The notes beneath the pieces are model-generated. The model did no database searches and was not told where the DNA came from. It worked only from the letters and a program-made list of their open reading frames with translations. Positions 50,340 to 59,526 of a stretch of DNA of 64,000 bases are shown in pieces. The stretch spans positions 1 to 64,000 of the forward strand of contig CAYOWK010000020.1 of the NCBI GenBank assembly GCA_964407665.1, read 5' to 3'. The DNA is from CAYOWK01 sp964407665. Its GTDB lineage: Bacteria; Pseudomonadota; Alphaproteobacteria; Caulobacterales; Hyphomonadaceae. Both the position numbers and the translations under genes were made by a program. Every line of letters starts with the position of its first letter. Within the stretch, counting starts at the first letter, position 1.

Positions 50340-50672
50340 ATGGAACATATCGTCATCGACTATGCCGGCATGAACGCAGGCGTCATCGCGGCGTGGGTGC
50401 TGATTGCGACGGTCGCCGGCTTCGCAGCGCGCCGCATCGTGCGCGGGCGCAAGTTCGGATTCTGGATGGACATGGCCGTGGGCCTCGTTGGCATCTTCCT
50501 GTTCGGAACCCTGCTGCGCGCTGTCAGCGTCGACCTGTCTGTGACGCTCTTCTCGCTGCAGCCCGGCGACTGGCCGTTCAATGCGGCCGTCTGGGCCGAT
50601 ATCACGATCTCGGCGCTGGCGGGCGCGCTGCTGATCCGGGCCGTCCTGCGGCCGTTCACGGGCAAGGGCTAG
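50340..50672 (+). CDS. Small membrane protein, GlsB/YeaQ/YmgE-like
   Basis: A 110-residue protein started at ATG 50340, with GGGGCGG just upstream. Three helices are visible. GVIAAWVLIATVAGFAARRIVRGRKFGFWMDMAVGLVGIFLFGTLLRA resembles the transglycosylase-associated/YeaQ family pattern, where a GWxxRxxxxG-type segment is followed by a Gly-rich helix. The third helix is ADITISALAGALLIRAVL. Stress-induced membrane proteins of this kind have no defined biochemical role. Its stop overlaps that of uppP by 4 bp on the opposite strand. Confidence 0.72.
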   Translation: MEHIVIDYAGMNAGVIAAWVLIATVAGFAARRIVRGRKFGFWMDMAVGLVGIFLFGTLLRAVSVDLSVTLFSLQPGDWPFNAAVWADITISALAGALLIRAVLRPFTGKG

Positions 50673-51487
50673 CCGGGGATATAGCCGCCATAGATGGCGG
50701 CCAGACCGGCGCCGCCCACCAGGATCCGCCACCAGCCGAACGGCGCGAAGCCGCGCTTCTGGACGAAATCCAGCATCAGCTTCACGACGATCAGGCCGAA
50801 CACGAAGGACGACACGAAACCCACTGCGATGATGCCGAGATTGTCGGAGCTCAGCGTTTCCCAGCTGTCCGAAATATCGAGCACGAAGGCGCCGACCATG
50901 ATCGGGATCGCAAGGAAGAACGAGAACTCCGCCGCCGCCCGCTTGTCGATCCCGAGCAGCATCGAGCCGACAATGGTCGAGCCCGAGCGAGAGACGCCGG
51001 GGACAATCGAGAGCACCTGGAAGAGGCCGACCACGATCGACTTCCAGAGCGGAAGGTTCATGGCGTCATAGTTGACCGGCTTCGGCGCCAGGCGATCGAT
51101 CACGAGCAGCACAACGCCTCCGATCACCAGCGACCAGCAGATCAGTTGCACGCTGTCGAACAGGAAGACCTTGATGAAGTCGTAGAGAAGGAACCCGGCC
51201 GCAAACGCTGGCAGGATGCCGATGATCACGGAGATGGCGAACCGGCGCGATTTCGGGTCGGTCGGCAGCGTGACCAGCACATTCCACAACCGCCCGAAAT
51301 AGAGAGCGACCACCGCGAGGATCGCGCCCAGCTGGATGACGACTGTGAACGTGTCCCAGAAGGGATCGTCGAGGCCCAGCGCAACCTGGGTGAGAAGCAG
51401 GTGACCGGTCGAGGAGACCGGAATGAACTCCGTCAGGCCCTCGACAAGGCCAAGCAGGAGCGCCTGGAGAATCGTCTCCGTGTCCAT
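50669..51487 (-). CDS. uppP: Undecaprenyl-diphosphatase UppP (BacA)
   Basis: A 272-residue membrane phosphatase that recycles undecaprenyl pyrophosphate for cell wall synthesis. The conserved motifs are LGLVEGLTEFIPVSSTGHLLL (with the catalytic Glu) near the N-terminus and LSIVPGVSRSGSTIVGSMLLG (with the catalytic Arg/Ser) in the middle. About eight helices are visible and length is normal. It is divergent from gltD across a 241-bp A+T-richer spacer and confers basal bacitracin resistance when overexpressed. Confidence 0.96.
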   Translation of the reverse strand: MDTETILQALLLGLVEGLTEFIPVSSTGHLLLTQVALGLDDPFWDTFTVVIQLGAILAVVALYFGRLWNVLVTLPTDPKSRRFAISVIIGILPAFAAGFLLYDFIKVFLFDSVQLICWSLVIGGVVLLVIDRLAPKPVNYDAMNLPLWKSIVVGLFQVLSIVPGVSRSGSTIVGSMLLGIDKRAAAEFSFFLAIPIMVGAFVLDISDSWETLSSDNLGIIAVGFVSSFVFGLIVVKLMLDFVQKRGFAPFGWWRILVGGAGLAAIYGGYIPG

Positions 51488-51632
51488 TTCCGGTATCCCC
51501 AGCGGCGAATTTCAACGGAGAAAGCACGGTTCGCGCCAACCAGCCAGATAGCGTGATTGGTCCCATTTGGTTTGCATATGCCTGACGATCGCTGTTTATG
51601 AGAGGCGGCCGCGACATAAAATGAGCTTTATT

Positions 51633-51646
51633 GAACCATATGGTTC
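51633..51646. promoter_or_regulatory. 14-bp perfect palindrome in the uppP / gltD divergent spacer
   Basis: GAACCATATGGTTC lies 83 bp before the gltD ATG, in the most A+T-rich stretch of the neighbourhood (51540-51710). It is a plausible operator for regulation of glutamate synthase. No regulator can be named. Confidence 0.5.
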
Positions 51647-51728
51647 TTATCTGGCGGATTTTTGCTTGTCGCTCATCTATTGAGCCTGTAATTCGCCAGT
51701 CGCAGAAATCGTTCACCCGGGGGCATCC

Positions 51729-53180
51729 ATGGCGCAACAGCGCATGCTCAGATTTGTGACTGTCGAGCAGGAGACGCCCGAAAAGCGTTCGGCGAGCGAC
51801 CGCCGCGACGATTTTCTGGAAATCTACGCCGACTACATCGACCAGATGGCGACGGACCAGGCCTCGCGCTGCTCGCAGTGCGGCGTGCCGTTCTGCCAGA
51901 CCCACTGCCCCCTCCAGAACAACATTCCCGACTGGCTTATGATGACGGCGGCGGGCCGTCTGCAGGAGGCGTATGAGCTCTCTGCCGCGACCTCGAACAT
52001 GCCGGAAATCTGCGGTCGCATCTGTCCGCAGGACCGCCTGTGCGAAGGTGGCTGCGTGATCGAGCAGTCCGGACATGGCACCGTCACCATCGGGGCGGTC
52101 GAGCGCTACATCACGGACACGGCCTGGGAAAAGGGCTGGGTCGAACCGCTGAAGCCCCGGCGCGAACTTGGCCAGTCGGTCGGCATCATCGGCGGCGGCC
52201 CGGCGGGGCTCTCGGCTGCCGACCAGCTGCGCTCGCTCGGCTACAAGGTCACGGTCTATGACCGCTATGACCGCGCGGGCGGACTGCTGATCTACGGCAT
52301 CCCGAACTTCAAGCTCGAGAAGGACATCGTCGACCGCCGGACGAAGCGTCTCGCGGACGGCGGCGTCGTGTTCCGGCTCGGCGTCGAGGTCGGCAAGGAC
52401 ATCTCCTTCGCCGAGCTGCGCCAGAAGCATGACGCGGTTCTGGTCGCAACCGGCGTCTACAAGTCGCGCGAGCTGGGCGCCCCGGGTCAGGACGCCAAGG
52501 GCGTTCTCAAGGCGCTCGACTATCTGATCGCCTCCAACCGGAAGGGGCTCGGCCTCGACGCCCCCGACTATGACAGCGGCCTCCTGAACGCCGAAGGCAA
52601 GAACGTCGTCGTCATCGGCGGCGGCGACACGGCGATGGACTGCGTGCGTACGGCCGTCCGTCAGGGCGCGAAGTCCGTCACCTGCATGTACCGCCGCGAC
52701 CGCGCCAACATGCCGGGCTCGCAACGCGAAGTCGCCAACGCCGAGGAAGAAGGCGTGAAGTTCGACTGGCTCGCGGCGCCCAGGGCTGTCGCCGAGAAGA
52801 AGGGCGGCGTCGCCAAGGGCGTGAAGGCTGCTCGCATGCGGCTCGGCCCGGCCGATGCGTCCGGCCGCCAGGCGCCGGAAGAAATCCCCGAGTCCGACTA
52901 CGAAGCGAAAGCCGACATCGTCATCAAGGCGCTGGGCTTCGACCCGGAAGACCTGCCCGGCGCATTCGCGGAGCCGGGCCTGTCGGTCAACCGGTGGGGC
53001 GGCGTAAAGGTCGACTACCGCTCGATGGCGACGTCCCTCGACGGGGTATTCGCGGCTGGCGACATCGTGCGCGGCGCGTCCCTGGTCGTCTGGGCTGTCA
53101 AGGAAGGCCGCGATGCGGCGGCCGCCATGCACCAGTATCTTCAGTCCAAAGCCGCCATGGCGGCTGTGGCGGCGGAGTAG
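51729..53180 (+). CDS. gltD: Glutamate synthase small subunit GltD
   Basis: A 483-residue flavoprotein that passes electrons from NADPH to GltB. The N-terminal Fe-S domain has CSQCGVPFCQTHCPLQN and CGRICPQDRLCEGGC. The FAD fold begins GIIGGGPAGLSAADQL (about 155-170), and the NADPH site is VVIGGGDTAMDCVRTAVRQG. The C-terminal FAGDIVRGASLVVWAVKEGRDAA closes the FAD site. It sits 4 bp before gltB. The order D-B is the reverse of the enterobacterial operon but common in alphaproteobacteria. Confidence 0.97.
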   Translation: MAQQRMLRFVTVEQETPEKRSASDRRDDFLEIYADYIDQMATDQASRCSQCGVPFCQTHCPLQNNIPDWLMMTAAGRLQEAYELSAATSNMPEICGRICPQDRLCEGGCVIEQSGHGTVTIGAVERYITDTAWEKGWVEPLKPRRELGQSVGIIGGGPAGLSAADQLRSLGYKVTVYDRYDRAGGLLIYGIPNFKLEKDIVDRRTKRLADGGVVFRLGVEVGKDISFAELRQKHDAVLVATGVYKSRELGAPGQDAKGVLKALDYLIASNRKGLGLDAPDYDSGLLNAEGKNVVVIGGGDTAMDCVRTAVRQGAKSVTCMYRRDRANMPGSQREVANAEEEGVKFDWLAAPRAVAEKKGGVAKGVKAARMRLGPADASGRQAPEEIPESDYEAKADIVIKALGFDPEDLPGAFAEPGLSVNRWGGVKVDYRSMATSLDGVFAAGDIVRGASLVVWAVKEGRDAAAAMHQYLQSKAAMAAVAAE

Positions 53181-53184
53181 CCCC

Positions 53185-56100
53185 ATGACCAGCAACACCA
53201 CTCCCTGGGCCTCTGGCGAGGACTGGCTGCGCGACTACTCCGAGATGCGCGACACGCTGGTCGCGGCGAACGCCTACAATCCGGACGACGAGAAGGATTC
53301 GTGCGGCGTCGGCCTCGTCGTCCAGATCGACGGAACGCCGCGGCGCGAAATCGTCGAGATGGGCATCCGTGCGCTCAAGGCTGTCTGGCACCGCGGCGCT
53401 GTCGACGCCGATGGCAAGACGGGCGACGGCGCGGGCATCCGCATCGACGTGCCCCAGGAATTTTTCCGCGACGAAATCCGCGGCCAGGGACACAACCCTG
53501 CCCCCGACCAGCAGATCTGTGTCGGTCAGGTCTTCCTCCCGCGCACCGACCTTGGCGCGCAGGAAATGGCGCGCACGATCATCGAGAATGAGGTCGTCCG
53601 GTTCGGCTTCTATATCTATGGCTGGCGCCAGCCGCCGATCGACACCTCGATCATCGGCATGAAGGCCGCGGCCACGCGACCCGAGATCGAACAGATCCTG
53701 TTCACGGACCCGCAGAACCGCGCGCCGGCCGACCTTGAGCGCACGCTCTACGTCTGCCGCCGCCGGATCGAAAAGCGCGCCCGCGCGGCCGGCATGGCCG
53801 AGCTGTACGTGTGCTCCTTCTCGTCGCGCACCCTGATCTACAAGGGGATGTTTCTCGCCGAGGACATCGACAACTTCTATCTCGACCTGAAGGATCCGCG
53901 CTTCGTCTCGGCGGTCGCGATCTACCACCAGCGCTATTCGACCAACACCTTCCCGCAGTGGCGCCTCGCGCAGCCCTTCCGGATGCTGGCCCACAATGGC
54001 GAGATCAACACGGTCTCGGGCAACATCAACTGGATGAAGTCGCACGAGATCAAGATGGTCTCGAGCCAGTACGGCGAATACGGCGACGACGTGAAACCGG
54101 TTGTCCAGCCGGGCGGATCGGATTCCGCCGCGCTCGACAACGTCTTCGAGCTGATCGTGCGCGCTGGCCGCTCCGGGCCGATGGCGAAGACGCTGCTGAT
54201 GCCGGAAGCCTGGTCGCGGGACGAGCGTCTGACGCCGCGCCACCACCAGGCTCTCTATCTGCACGCCAACTCGGTGATGGAGCCGTGGGACGGCCCTGCT
54301 GCTGTCGCCGCGTTTGACGGCCGCTGGGCCATCGCGGGTCTCGACCGCAATGGTCTGCGCCCGATGCGCTATGCGCTGACAGAAGACGGCGTGCTCGCCG
54401 TCGGGTCCGAGTCCGGCATGTGCCCGCTCCCCTCCGAGACCATCATCCGGCGTGGCCGCGTGCGGCCCGGCGGCATGATCGCCGTCGACGTCCGCGAGGG
54501 TAAGTTCTACGGCCATGACGAGCTGATCGAGCTGCTGGCCGCCAAGCATCCCTACGAGCAGTGGCTGGATAATCTGGTCGAGCTGGAGCCGAAGATCGGC
54601 CCCGGCCCGGAGGCCCGCCTCTATACCGACCGGCAGGAATTCATGCGCCGCCAGCGCGCCGCCGGGATGACGCTGGAAGACGTCGAACTGATCCTCACGC
54701 CCATGGCCGAAGACGGCAAGGAAGCGGTCGGATCGATGGGCGATGACAGCCCGCTCGCGGTGCTCTCGGACAACTACCGTCCCCTCTCCCACTTCTTCCG
54801 GCAGGACTTCGCTCAGGTCACCAACCCGCCGATCGACCCCTTGCGGGAAGAGCGCGTCATGTCGCTCCGCACGCGCTTCAAGAACCTCGGCAACATCCTG
54901 GCCGAGGACGAGACGCAGTCGAACGTGTTCGTGCTGGAGAGCCCGGTGCTCACCAACGGCATGTATGATCGCATGCTGGACGTGATCGGCGAAGGCGTCG
55001 CCATCATCGACTGCACGTTCAAGGCGTCTGACGCCCGCGGCGACGGCGAGGCGCTCAAGGCCGCGATCGAGCGAATCCGCGAAGAGGCGCGCGTCGCCGT
55101 GTTCTCCGGCCGCAGCCATCTCGTCCTGACAGATGAAAAGCAGGACGGTGATCACGTCGCCATCCCGATGATCCTGGCCGCAGGCGCCGTGCACTCGCAC
55201 CTCGTCAGCCAGGGTCTGCGGACCTTCTGCTCGATCACGGTACGGTCGGCCGAATGCATCGATACGCACTACTTCGCCGTTCTGGTGGGCGTGGGCGCAA
55301 CCTGCGTGAACGCCTACCTAGCACAGGAGACCCTTGCGGACCGTCACGCGCGCGGCCTGCTGGGTGATCTGTCGATCGGTCAGGTGTGCCTCAACTACAA
55401 GAAGTCGATCGAGGGGGGGCTGCTCAAGATCCTCTCCAAGATGGGCATCTCGGTGATCTCGTCCTATCGCGGCGGCTACAACTTCGAGGCGCTCGGTCTC
55501 TCGCGCTCGCTGGTTGCGGACTACTTCCCCGGCATGACCAGCCGCATCTCCGGCATCGGCCTTGCCGGACTGGAGCGCAAGGTCACGGAACTGCACGACA
55601 AGGCGTGGAACGCCGGCGTTGCAGTCCTTCCGGTGGGCGGCTTCTACCGTGTCCGCGCTTCAGGTGAATCGCACGCCCTGTCGGGTGAGCTGATCCATGC
55701 CCTTCAGACGGCCTGCGACACCAACTCCTACGCGGCCTACCGCAAATACTCGAAGCTCGCGAACGCCCGGAAGAAGGCCGTGCAGGTCCGTGACCTGCTC
55801 GACTTCCGCAAGCAGCCGCAAGCGGCATCGCTCGACGACGTCCAGTCGGTCAACGAGATCCGCAAGCGCTTCGTGACGCCCGGCATGTCGCTGGGCGCCC
55901 TGGGGCCTGAAGCGCACGGCACGATGAACATCGCCATGAACCGCATCGGCGCGAAGTCGGTTTCCGGCGAGGGCGGCGAAGTGCGCGAGCGCTATACGCC
56001 GCTGCCGAACGGCGACAACGCCAACTCGGCGGTCAAGCAGGTGGCGTCCGGACGCTTCGGCGTCACGGCGGAATACCTGAACCAGTGCCGCGAGATCGAG

Positions 56101-57741
56101 ATCAAGGTTGCCCAGGGCGCCAAGCCTGGCGAAGGCGGCCAGCTGCCCGGCTTCAAGGTGACAGAGTTCATCGCCAAGAACCGGCACTCGACGCCGGGCG
56201 TGATGCTGATCTCGCCGCCGCCGCATCACGATATCTACTCCATCGAGGATCTGGCCCAGCTCATCTACGACCTCAAGCAGATCAACCCGAACTGCCGGGT
56301 CTGCGTGAAGCTGGTGTCGCGCTCCGGCGTCGGCACGATTGCGGCGGGCGTGGCGAAGGCCAAGGCTGACGTCATCCTGATCGCGGGTCACAATGGCGGC
56401 ACGGGCGCCTCGCCCCAGACCTCCATCAAATATGCGGGCCTGCCGTGGGAGATCGGCCTTGCCGAAGCCCACCACGTTCTGACGCTGAACAACCTGCGCG
56501 ATCAGGTCACGCTGCGTACGGACGGCGGACTGCGCACCGGTCGTGATATCGTCATGGCGGCAATGCTGGGCGCGGAAGAGTACGGCATCGGCACGGCGTC
56601 GCTGCTGGCTGTGGGCTGCATCATGGTGCGCCAATGCCACTCCAACACCTGCCCCGTAGGGGTCTGCACGCAGGACGAACGCCTGCGCGCCAAGTACACG
56701 GGCACGCCGGAGAAGGTCATCAACCTGATGACGTTCATCGCCGAGGAAGTGCGCGAAATCCTTGCGGAGCTTGGCTTCACCCGTCTCGACGAGGTGATCG
56801 GCCGCACGGATCTGCTGGCGCAGGTCTCGCGGGGCGCCGCGATGCTCGACGATCTCGACCTCTCTCCCCTGCTGGTGCGCGCCGATGCGTCGGCGAAGGT
56901 GACCTACAAGCCGACCCTCCGGAATGAGGTGCCGCCCGCGCTGGACGAACAGATCCTGCGCGACGGCGCGCCCTTCTTCGAGCGCGGCGAGAAGATGCAC
57001 CTCGACTACCATGTGCGGAACGTCCACCGCGCCATCGGCACGCGGGCGTCCTCGCACATCGTCCGCAAGTTCGGCATGGACGGACTGCCGGAAGACCGCC
57101 TCTGGATCACTCTGGAAGGGTCAGCTGGCCAGTCGCTGGGAGCCTGGGGCGTCAAGGGCCTGACCATCGAGGTCATTGGCGACTCCAACGACTATGTCGG
57201 CAAGGGCCTGTCCGGCGCCACCATCATCCTGCGGCCGCCTTCGACCGCGAAGTATGTGGCGAAGGACAACACCATCATCGGCAACACGGTTCTCTACGGA
57301 GCCACATCCGGCAAGCTGTTCGCAGCCGGCAGGGCCGCAGAGCGCTTCGCCGTCCGCAACTCGGGCGCGACCGTGGTGGTAGAGGGATGCGGCGCAAACG
57401 GCTGCGAGTACATGACGGGCGGAACGGCCGTCATCCTCGGCCCGGTTCAGGAGAACTTCGGCGCCGGCATGACGGGCGGCATGGCCTTCATCTACGATCC
57501 GCAGAAGCGTTTCGACCTGATGGTCAACCCGGACTCGCTCACCTGGCAGCCCATCCATACCGAGCACTGGGAAGGCGTCCTCAAGGCGCTTGTCACCGAG
57601 CACCACGAGAAGACCGGATCGGTCCACGCCAAGACCATCCTCGACAACTGGTCGCTGGAGCTCGGCAACTTCGTGCACGTCGTGCCGAAGGAAGTGGTCA
57701 GCCGTCTTGCACAGCCCCTGATGCTGAAAGCGGCGGAGTAG
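53185..57741 (+). CDS. gltB: Glutamate synthase large subunit GltB
   Basis: A 1518-residue subunit that hydrolyses glutamine and transfers ammonia to 2-oxoglutarate. The start ATG at 53185 leaves a propeptide of 39 residues before the nucleophile Cys40 in DSCGVGLVV, which becomes N-terminal after cleavage. RYSTNTFPQWRLAQPFRMLAHNGEINTV is in the amidotransferase domain. The FMN domain has AGHNGGTGASPQTSIKYAGLPWE. The 3Fe-4S cluster Cys occur as C-x5-C-x4-C in the segment ending CHSNTCPVGVC. The C-terminal beta-helix (GXXGXXXG) closes the protein. Length is normal. Confidence 0.98.
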   Translation: MTSNTTPWASGEDWLRDYSEMRDTLVAANAYNPDDEKDSCGVGLVVQIDGTPRREIVEMGIRALKAVWHRGAVDADGKTGDGAGIRIDVPQEFFRDEIRGQGHNPAPDQQICVGQVFLPRTDLGAQEMARTIIENEVVRFGFYIYGWRQPPIDTSIIGMKAAATRPEIEQILFTDPQNRAPADLERTLYVCRRRIEKRARAAGMAELYVCSFSSRTLIYKGMFLAEDIDNFYLDLKDPRFVSAVAIYHQRYSTNTFPQWRLAQPFRMLAHNGEINTVSGNINWMKSHEIKMVSSQYGEYGDDVKPVVQPGGSDSAALDNVFELIVRAGRSGPMAKTLLMPEAWSRDERLTPRHHQALYLHANSVMEPWDGPAAVAAFDGRWAIAGLDRNGLRPMRYALTEDGVLAVGSESGMCPLPSETIIRRGRVRPGGMIAVDVREGKFYGHDELIELLAAKHPYEQWLDNLVELEPKIGPGPEARLYTDRQEFMRRQRAAGMTLEDVELILTPMAEDGKEAVGSMGDDSPLAVLSDNYRPLSHFFRQDFAQVTNPPIDPLREERVMSLRTRFKNLGNILAEDETQSNVFVLESPVLTNGMYDRMLDVIGEGVAIIDCTFKASDARGDGEALKAAIERIREEARVAVFSGRSHLVLTDEKQDGDHVAIPMILAAGAVHSHLVSQGLRTFCSITVRSAECIDTHYFAVLVGVGATCVNAYLAQETLADRHARGLLGDLSIGQVCLNYKKSIEGGLLKILSKMGISVISSYRGGYNFEALGLSRSLVADYFPGMTSRISGIGLAGLERKVTELHDKAWNAGVAVLPVGGFYRVRASGESHALSGELIHALQTACDTNSYAAYRKYSKLANARKKAVQVRDLLDFRKQPQAASLDDVQSVNEIRKRFVTPGMSLGALGPEAHGTMNIAMNRIGAKSVSGEGGEVRERYTPLPNGDNANSAVKQVASGRFGVTAEYLNQCREIEIKVAQGAKPGEGGQLPGFKVTEFIAKNRHSTPGVMLISPPPHHDIYSIEDLAQLIYDLKQINPNCRVCVKLVSRSGVGTIAAGVAKAKADVILIAGHNGGTGASPQTSIKYAGLPWEIGLAEAHHVLTLNNLRDQVTLRTDGGLRTGRDIVMAAMLGAEEYGIGTASLLAVGCIMVRQCHSNTCPVGVCTQDERLRAKYTGTPEKVINLMTFIAEEVREILAELGFTRLDEVIGRTDLLAQVSRGAAMLDDLDLSPLLVRADASAKVTYKPTLRNEVPPALDEQILRDGAPFFERGEKMHLDYHVRNVHRAIGTRASSHIVRKFGMDGLPEDRLWITLEGSAGQSLGAWGVKGLTIEVIGDSNDYVGKGLSGATIILRPPSTAKYVAKDNTIIGNTVLYGATSGKLFAAGRAAERFAVRNSGATVVVEGCGANGCEYMTGGTAVILGPVQENFGAGMTGGMAFIYDPQKRFDLMVNPDSLTWQPIHTEHWEGVLKALVTEHHEKTGSVHAKTILDNWSLELGNFVHVVPKEVVSRLAQPLMLKAAE

Positions 57742-57754
57742 GTCTGGGATCCGT

Positions 57755-57783
57755 CGCGATCAGGATGGCTCATCCTGATCGCG
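57755..57783. terminator. Stem-loop between convergent gltB and small membrane protein gene
   Basis: CGCGATCAGGATG at 57755-57767 pairs with CATCCTGATCGCG at 57771-57783 (13 bp, GCT loop). No T-run follows on either strand. Its location between two convergent stops favours a bidirectional, perhaps Rho-assisted, terminator. Confidence 0.6.
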
Positions 57784-57806
57784 TGACGATCGTCGCTGAG
57801 CGCCGA

Positions 57807-58061
57807 TCAGCTTTCGCGGTCGTAGGTGAACCACACCACGGCGCCATAGATCAGTATCCAGGCTGGCAATAGCGGCAGGGTCGCGAGCAGCAGGGGCATG
57901 CCCGTCGCTTCGGCAATGATGGGACGGAGCCAGTAGAGGCTGGCGGCGACCATGACCACCATGAGCCCCGTCGCCACCCAGCCTTCCCACGTACGCGGGC
58001 CGGCGCCGCCCTTCTTTCCGGGGCCGAACCATTTCAGCTTCACGGGATCACTCACCTTCAT
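57807..58061 (-). CDS. Small two-helix membrane protein of unknown function
   Basis: An 84-residue protein. From ATG 58061 it reads MKVSDPVKLKWFGPGKKGGAGPRTWEGWVATGLMVVMVAASLYWLRPII, then a second helix LLLATLPLLPAWILIYGAVVWFTYDRES. A GTG at 58055 (VSDPVK) is an alternative start. It overlaps the 3' end of ruvB by 14 bp on the same strand and is probably translationally coupled to it. No family was recognised. Confidence 0.65.
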   Translation of the reverse strand: MKVSDPVKLKWFGPGKKGGAGPRTWEGWVATGLMVVMVAASLYWLRPIIAEATGMPLLLATLPLLPAWILIYGAVVWFTYDRES

Positions 58062-59094
58062 CTTCAAGCAGGGACTGCTGGAACGCGGCCGGCGGCTTGA
58101 GTCCGACCCTTTCCCAGGCGCCGGGCGTGGCGACGCGTCCGCGCGGCGTACGCGCCACCAGGCCACGCTGCATCAGATAAGGCTCGATCACTTCCTCGAT
58201 GGAATCGCGCGCTTCGGACAGCGCGGCTGCGAGGGTGTCGGCGCCGACCGGGCCGCCGGAATAGGTTCGCACCAGAGCATCGAGATAGCGGCGGTCAAGC
58301 GCGTCCAGCCCGTCCTCATCCACTTCCAGCCGCTTCAGCGCCCGGCCCGCAGAGGCGCGATCAATCGCATCCCCATCGGCCTCGCAGAAGTCCCGCACGC
58401 GGCGTAGAAGGCGCACGGCAATGCGCGGCGTACCGCGAGAGCGACCGGCGATCTCCTGTGCGCCCTCTTCCGTTATGCGGGCGCCGAGCTTCAGGCCCGC
58501 CCGGTGGACGATGCGGCCGAGCTCTTCCTTTGTGTAGAACTCGAGGCGGATCGGGATGCCGAAGCGGTCCCGAAGCGGCGTCGAGAGCAGACCTGCGCGC
58601 GTGGTGGCGCCGACCAGGGTGAAAGGCGGCAGATCGATCTTCACCGAGCGCGCCGAGGGGCCGTCCCCAATGATCAGATCGAGCGTATTGTCCTCCATCG
58701 CGGGGTAGAGGATCTCCTCGACATGCGCTGGCAGGCGGTGGATCTCGTCGATGAACAGCACGTCGCGCGGTTCGAGGTTGGTCAGCAGGGCCGCAAGGTC
58801 GCCGGCCTTGCCGATGACCGGGCCGGACGTGCCGCGAAAGCCGACACCCATCTCGCGGCTGACGATCTGGGCGAGCGTCGTCTTGCCCAGCCCCGGCGGC
58901 CCGGACAGCAGGACGTGGTCGAGCGCATCACCCCTGCGTTTCGCCGCATCCACAAACACGCGGAGGTTGGCCTTTGCGGCCTGCTGTCCGGTGAAATCGT
59001 CGAAGAGCGACGGACGCAAGGCCCGGTCGAGCGCCTCGCCCATCTGCCGTTCTGGATCCGTGATCGAGCCGTCTCGCGCCATGCCCAGTGTCAT
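58048..59094 (-). CDS. ruvB: Holliday junction branch migration helicase RuvB
   Basis: A 348-residue AAA+ motor. The frame extends to 59154, but family length favours ATG 59094 (MTLGMARDGS) or 59082. Walker A is LLSGPPGLGKTTLAQ, Walker B is VLFIDEIHRLP, sensor I is LVGATTRAGLL, and the arginine finger region is LSTPLRDRFGI. The C-terminal winged helix has IEEVIEPYLMQRGLVARTPRGR. It drives branch migration with RuvA. Unlike many genomes, it is separated here from ruvC-ruvA by two unrelated genes. Confidence 0.97.
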   Translation of the reverse strand: MTLGMARDGSITDPERQMGEALDRALRPSLFDDFTGQQAAKANLRVFVDAAKRRGDALDHVLLSGPPGLGKTTLAQIVSREMGVGFRGTSGPVIGKAGDLAALLTNLEPRDVLFIDEIHRLPAHVEEILYPAMEDNTLDLIIGDGPSARSVKIDLPPFTLVGATTRAGLLSTPLRDRFGIPIRLEFYTKEELGRIVHRAGLKLGARITEEGAQEIAGRSRGTPRIAVRLLRRVRDFCEADGDAIDRASAGRALKRLEVDEDGLDALDRRYLDALVRTYSGGPVGADTLAAALSEARDSIEEVIEPYLMQRGLVARTPRGRVATPGAWERVGLKPPAAFQQSLLEDEGE

Positions 59095-59157
59095 GCACCA
59101 CTTCGCCTGAAAAGGGAACGCTTGCGGAACAAGCGCGTTCGGCAACTGGGACAAAAA

Positions 59158-59454
59158 TCAGGGGACCGACGGGGCGCGACGGGAGCGCACAACATCCCGC
59201 ACCTTCATGACCAGGATCAACGACGCCAGTGCGAGCGTTATGGCATTTGCGACAATGATGGCCCACTGTCCCGTCATCAGGCCGTAGATTTCCCACAGGG
59301 CGACCCCAAGGGCGAACATGGAATACATTGTCAGGGATATGGCCCGCGTTTCTCCGGTCCGCACGACCTGTGCAGCCTGTGGGACGAACGAGGCCGTGGT
59401 GAGCGTGGCCGCAACCGCGCTGATGATGTCAGCGTCCGAGAATCCCGCAATCAT
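59158..59454 (-). CDS. SemiSWEET sugar transporter
   Basis: A 98-residue, three-helix half-transporter. The family motif ATLTTASFVPQAAQVVRTGETRAISLTMYSMFALGVALWEIYG contains the PQ-type motif FVPQ that forms the gating hinge, followed by VANAITLALASLILVMK. It acts as a dimer and carries mono- or disaccharides down their gradient. It is on the same strand as ruvB, 63 bp upstream of the chosen ruvB start, and may share its transcript. Confidence 0.92.
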   Translation of the reverse strand: MIAGFSDADIISAVAATLTTASFVPQAAQVVRTGETRAISLTMYSMFALGVALWEIYGLMTGQWAIIVANAITLALASLILVMKVRDVVRSRRAPSVP

Positions 59455-59526
59455 TCGTGCTCCCGTCGCTGAGCCTTCCGGCAGGCGCCGCCGCCAGCCC
59501 GGACTCGAGCTACATCATCGCGGCCA

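Noticed and set aside
58095..59154. Longer ruvB start at 59154
   Set aside because: The extra 20 residues are not part of the RuvB family and the inner ATGs give normal length.
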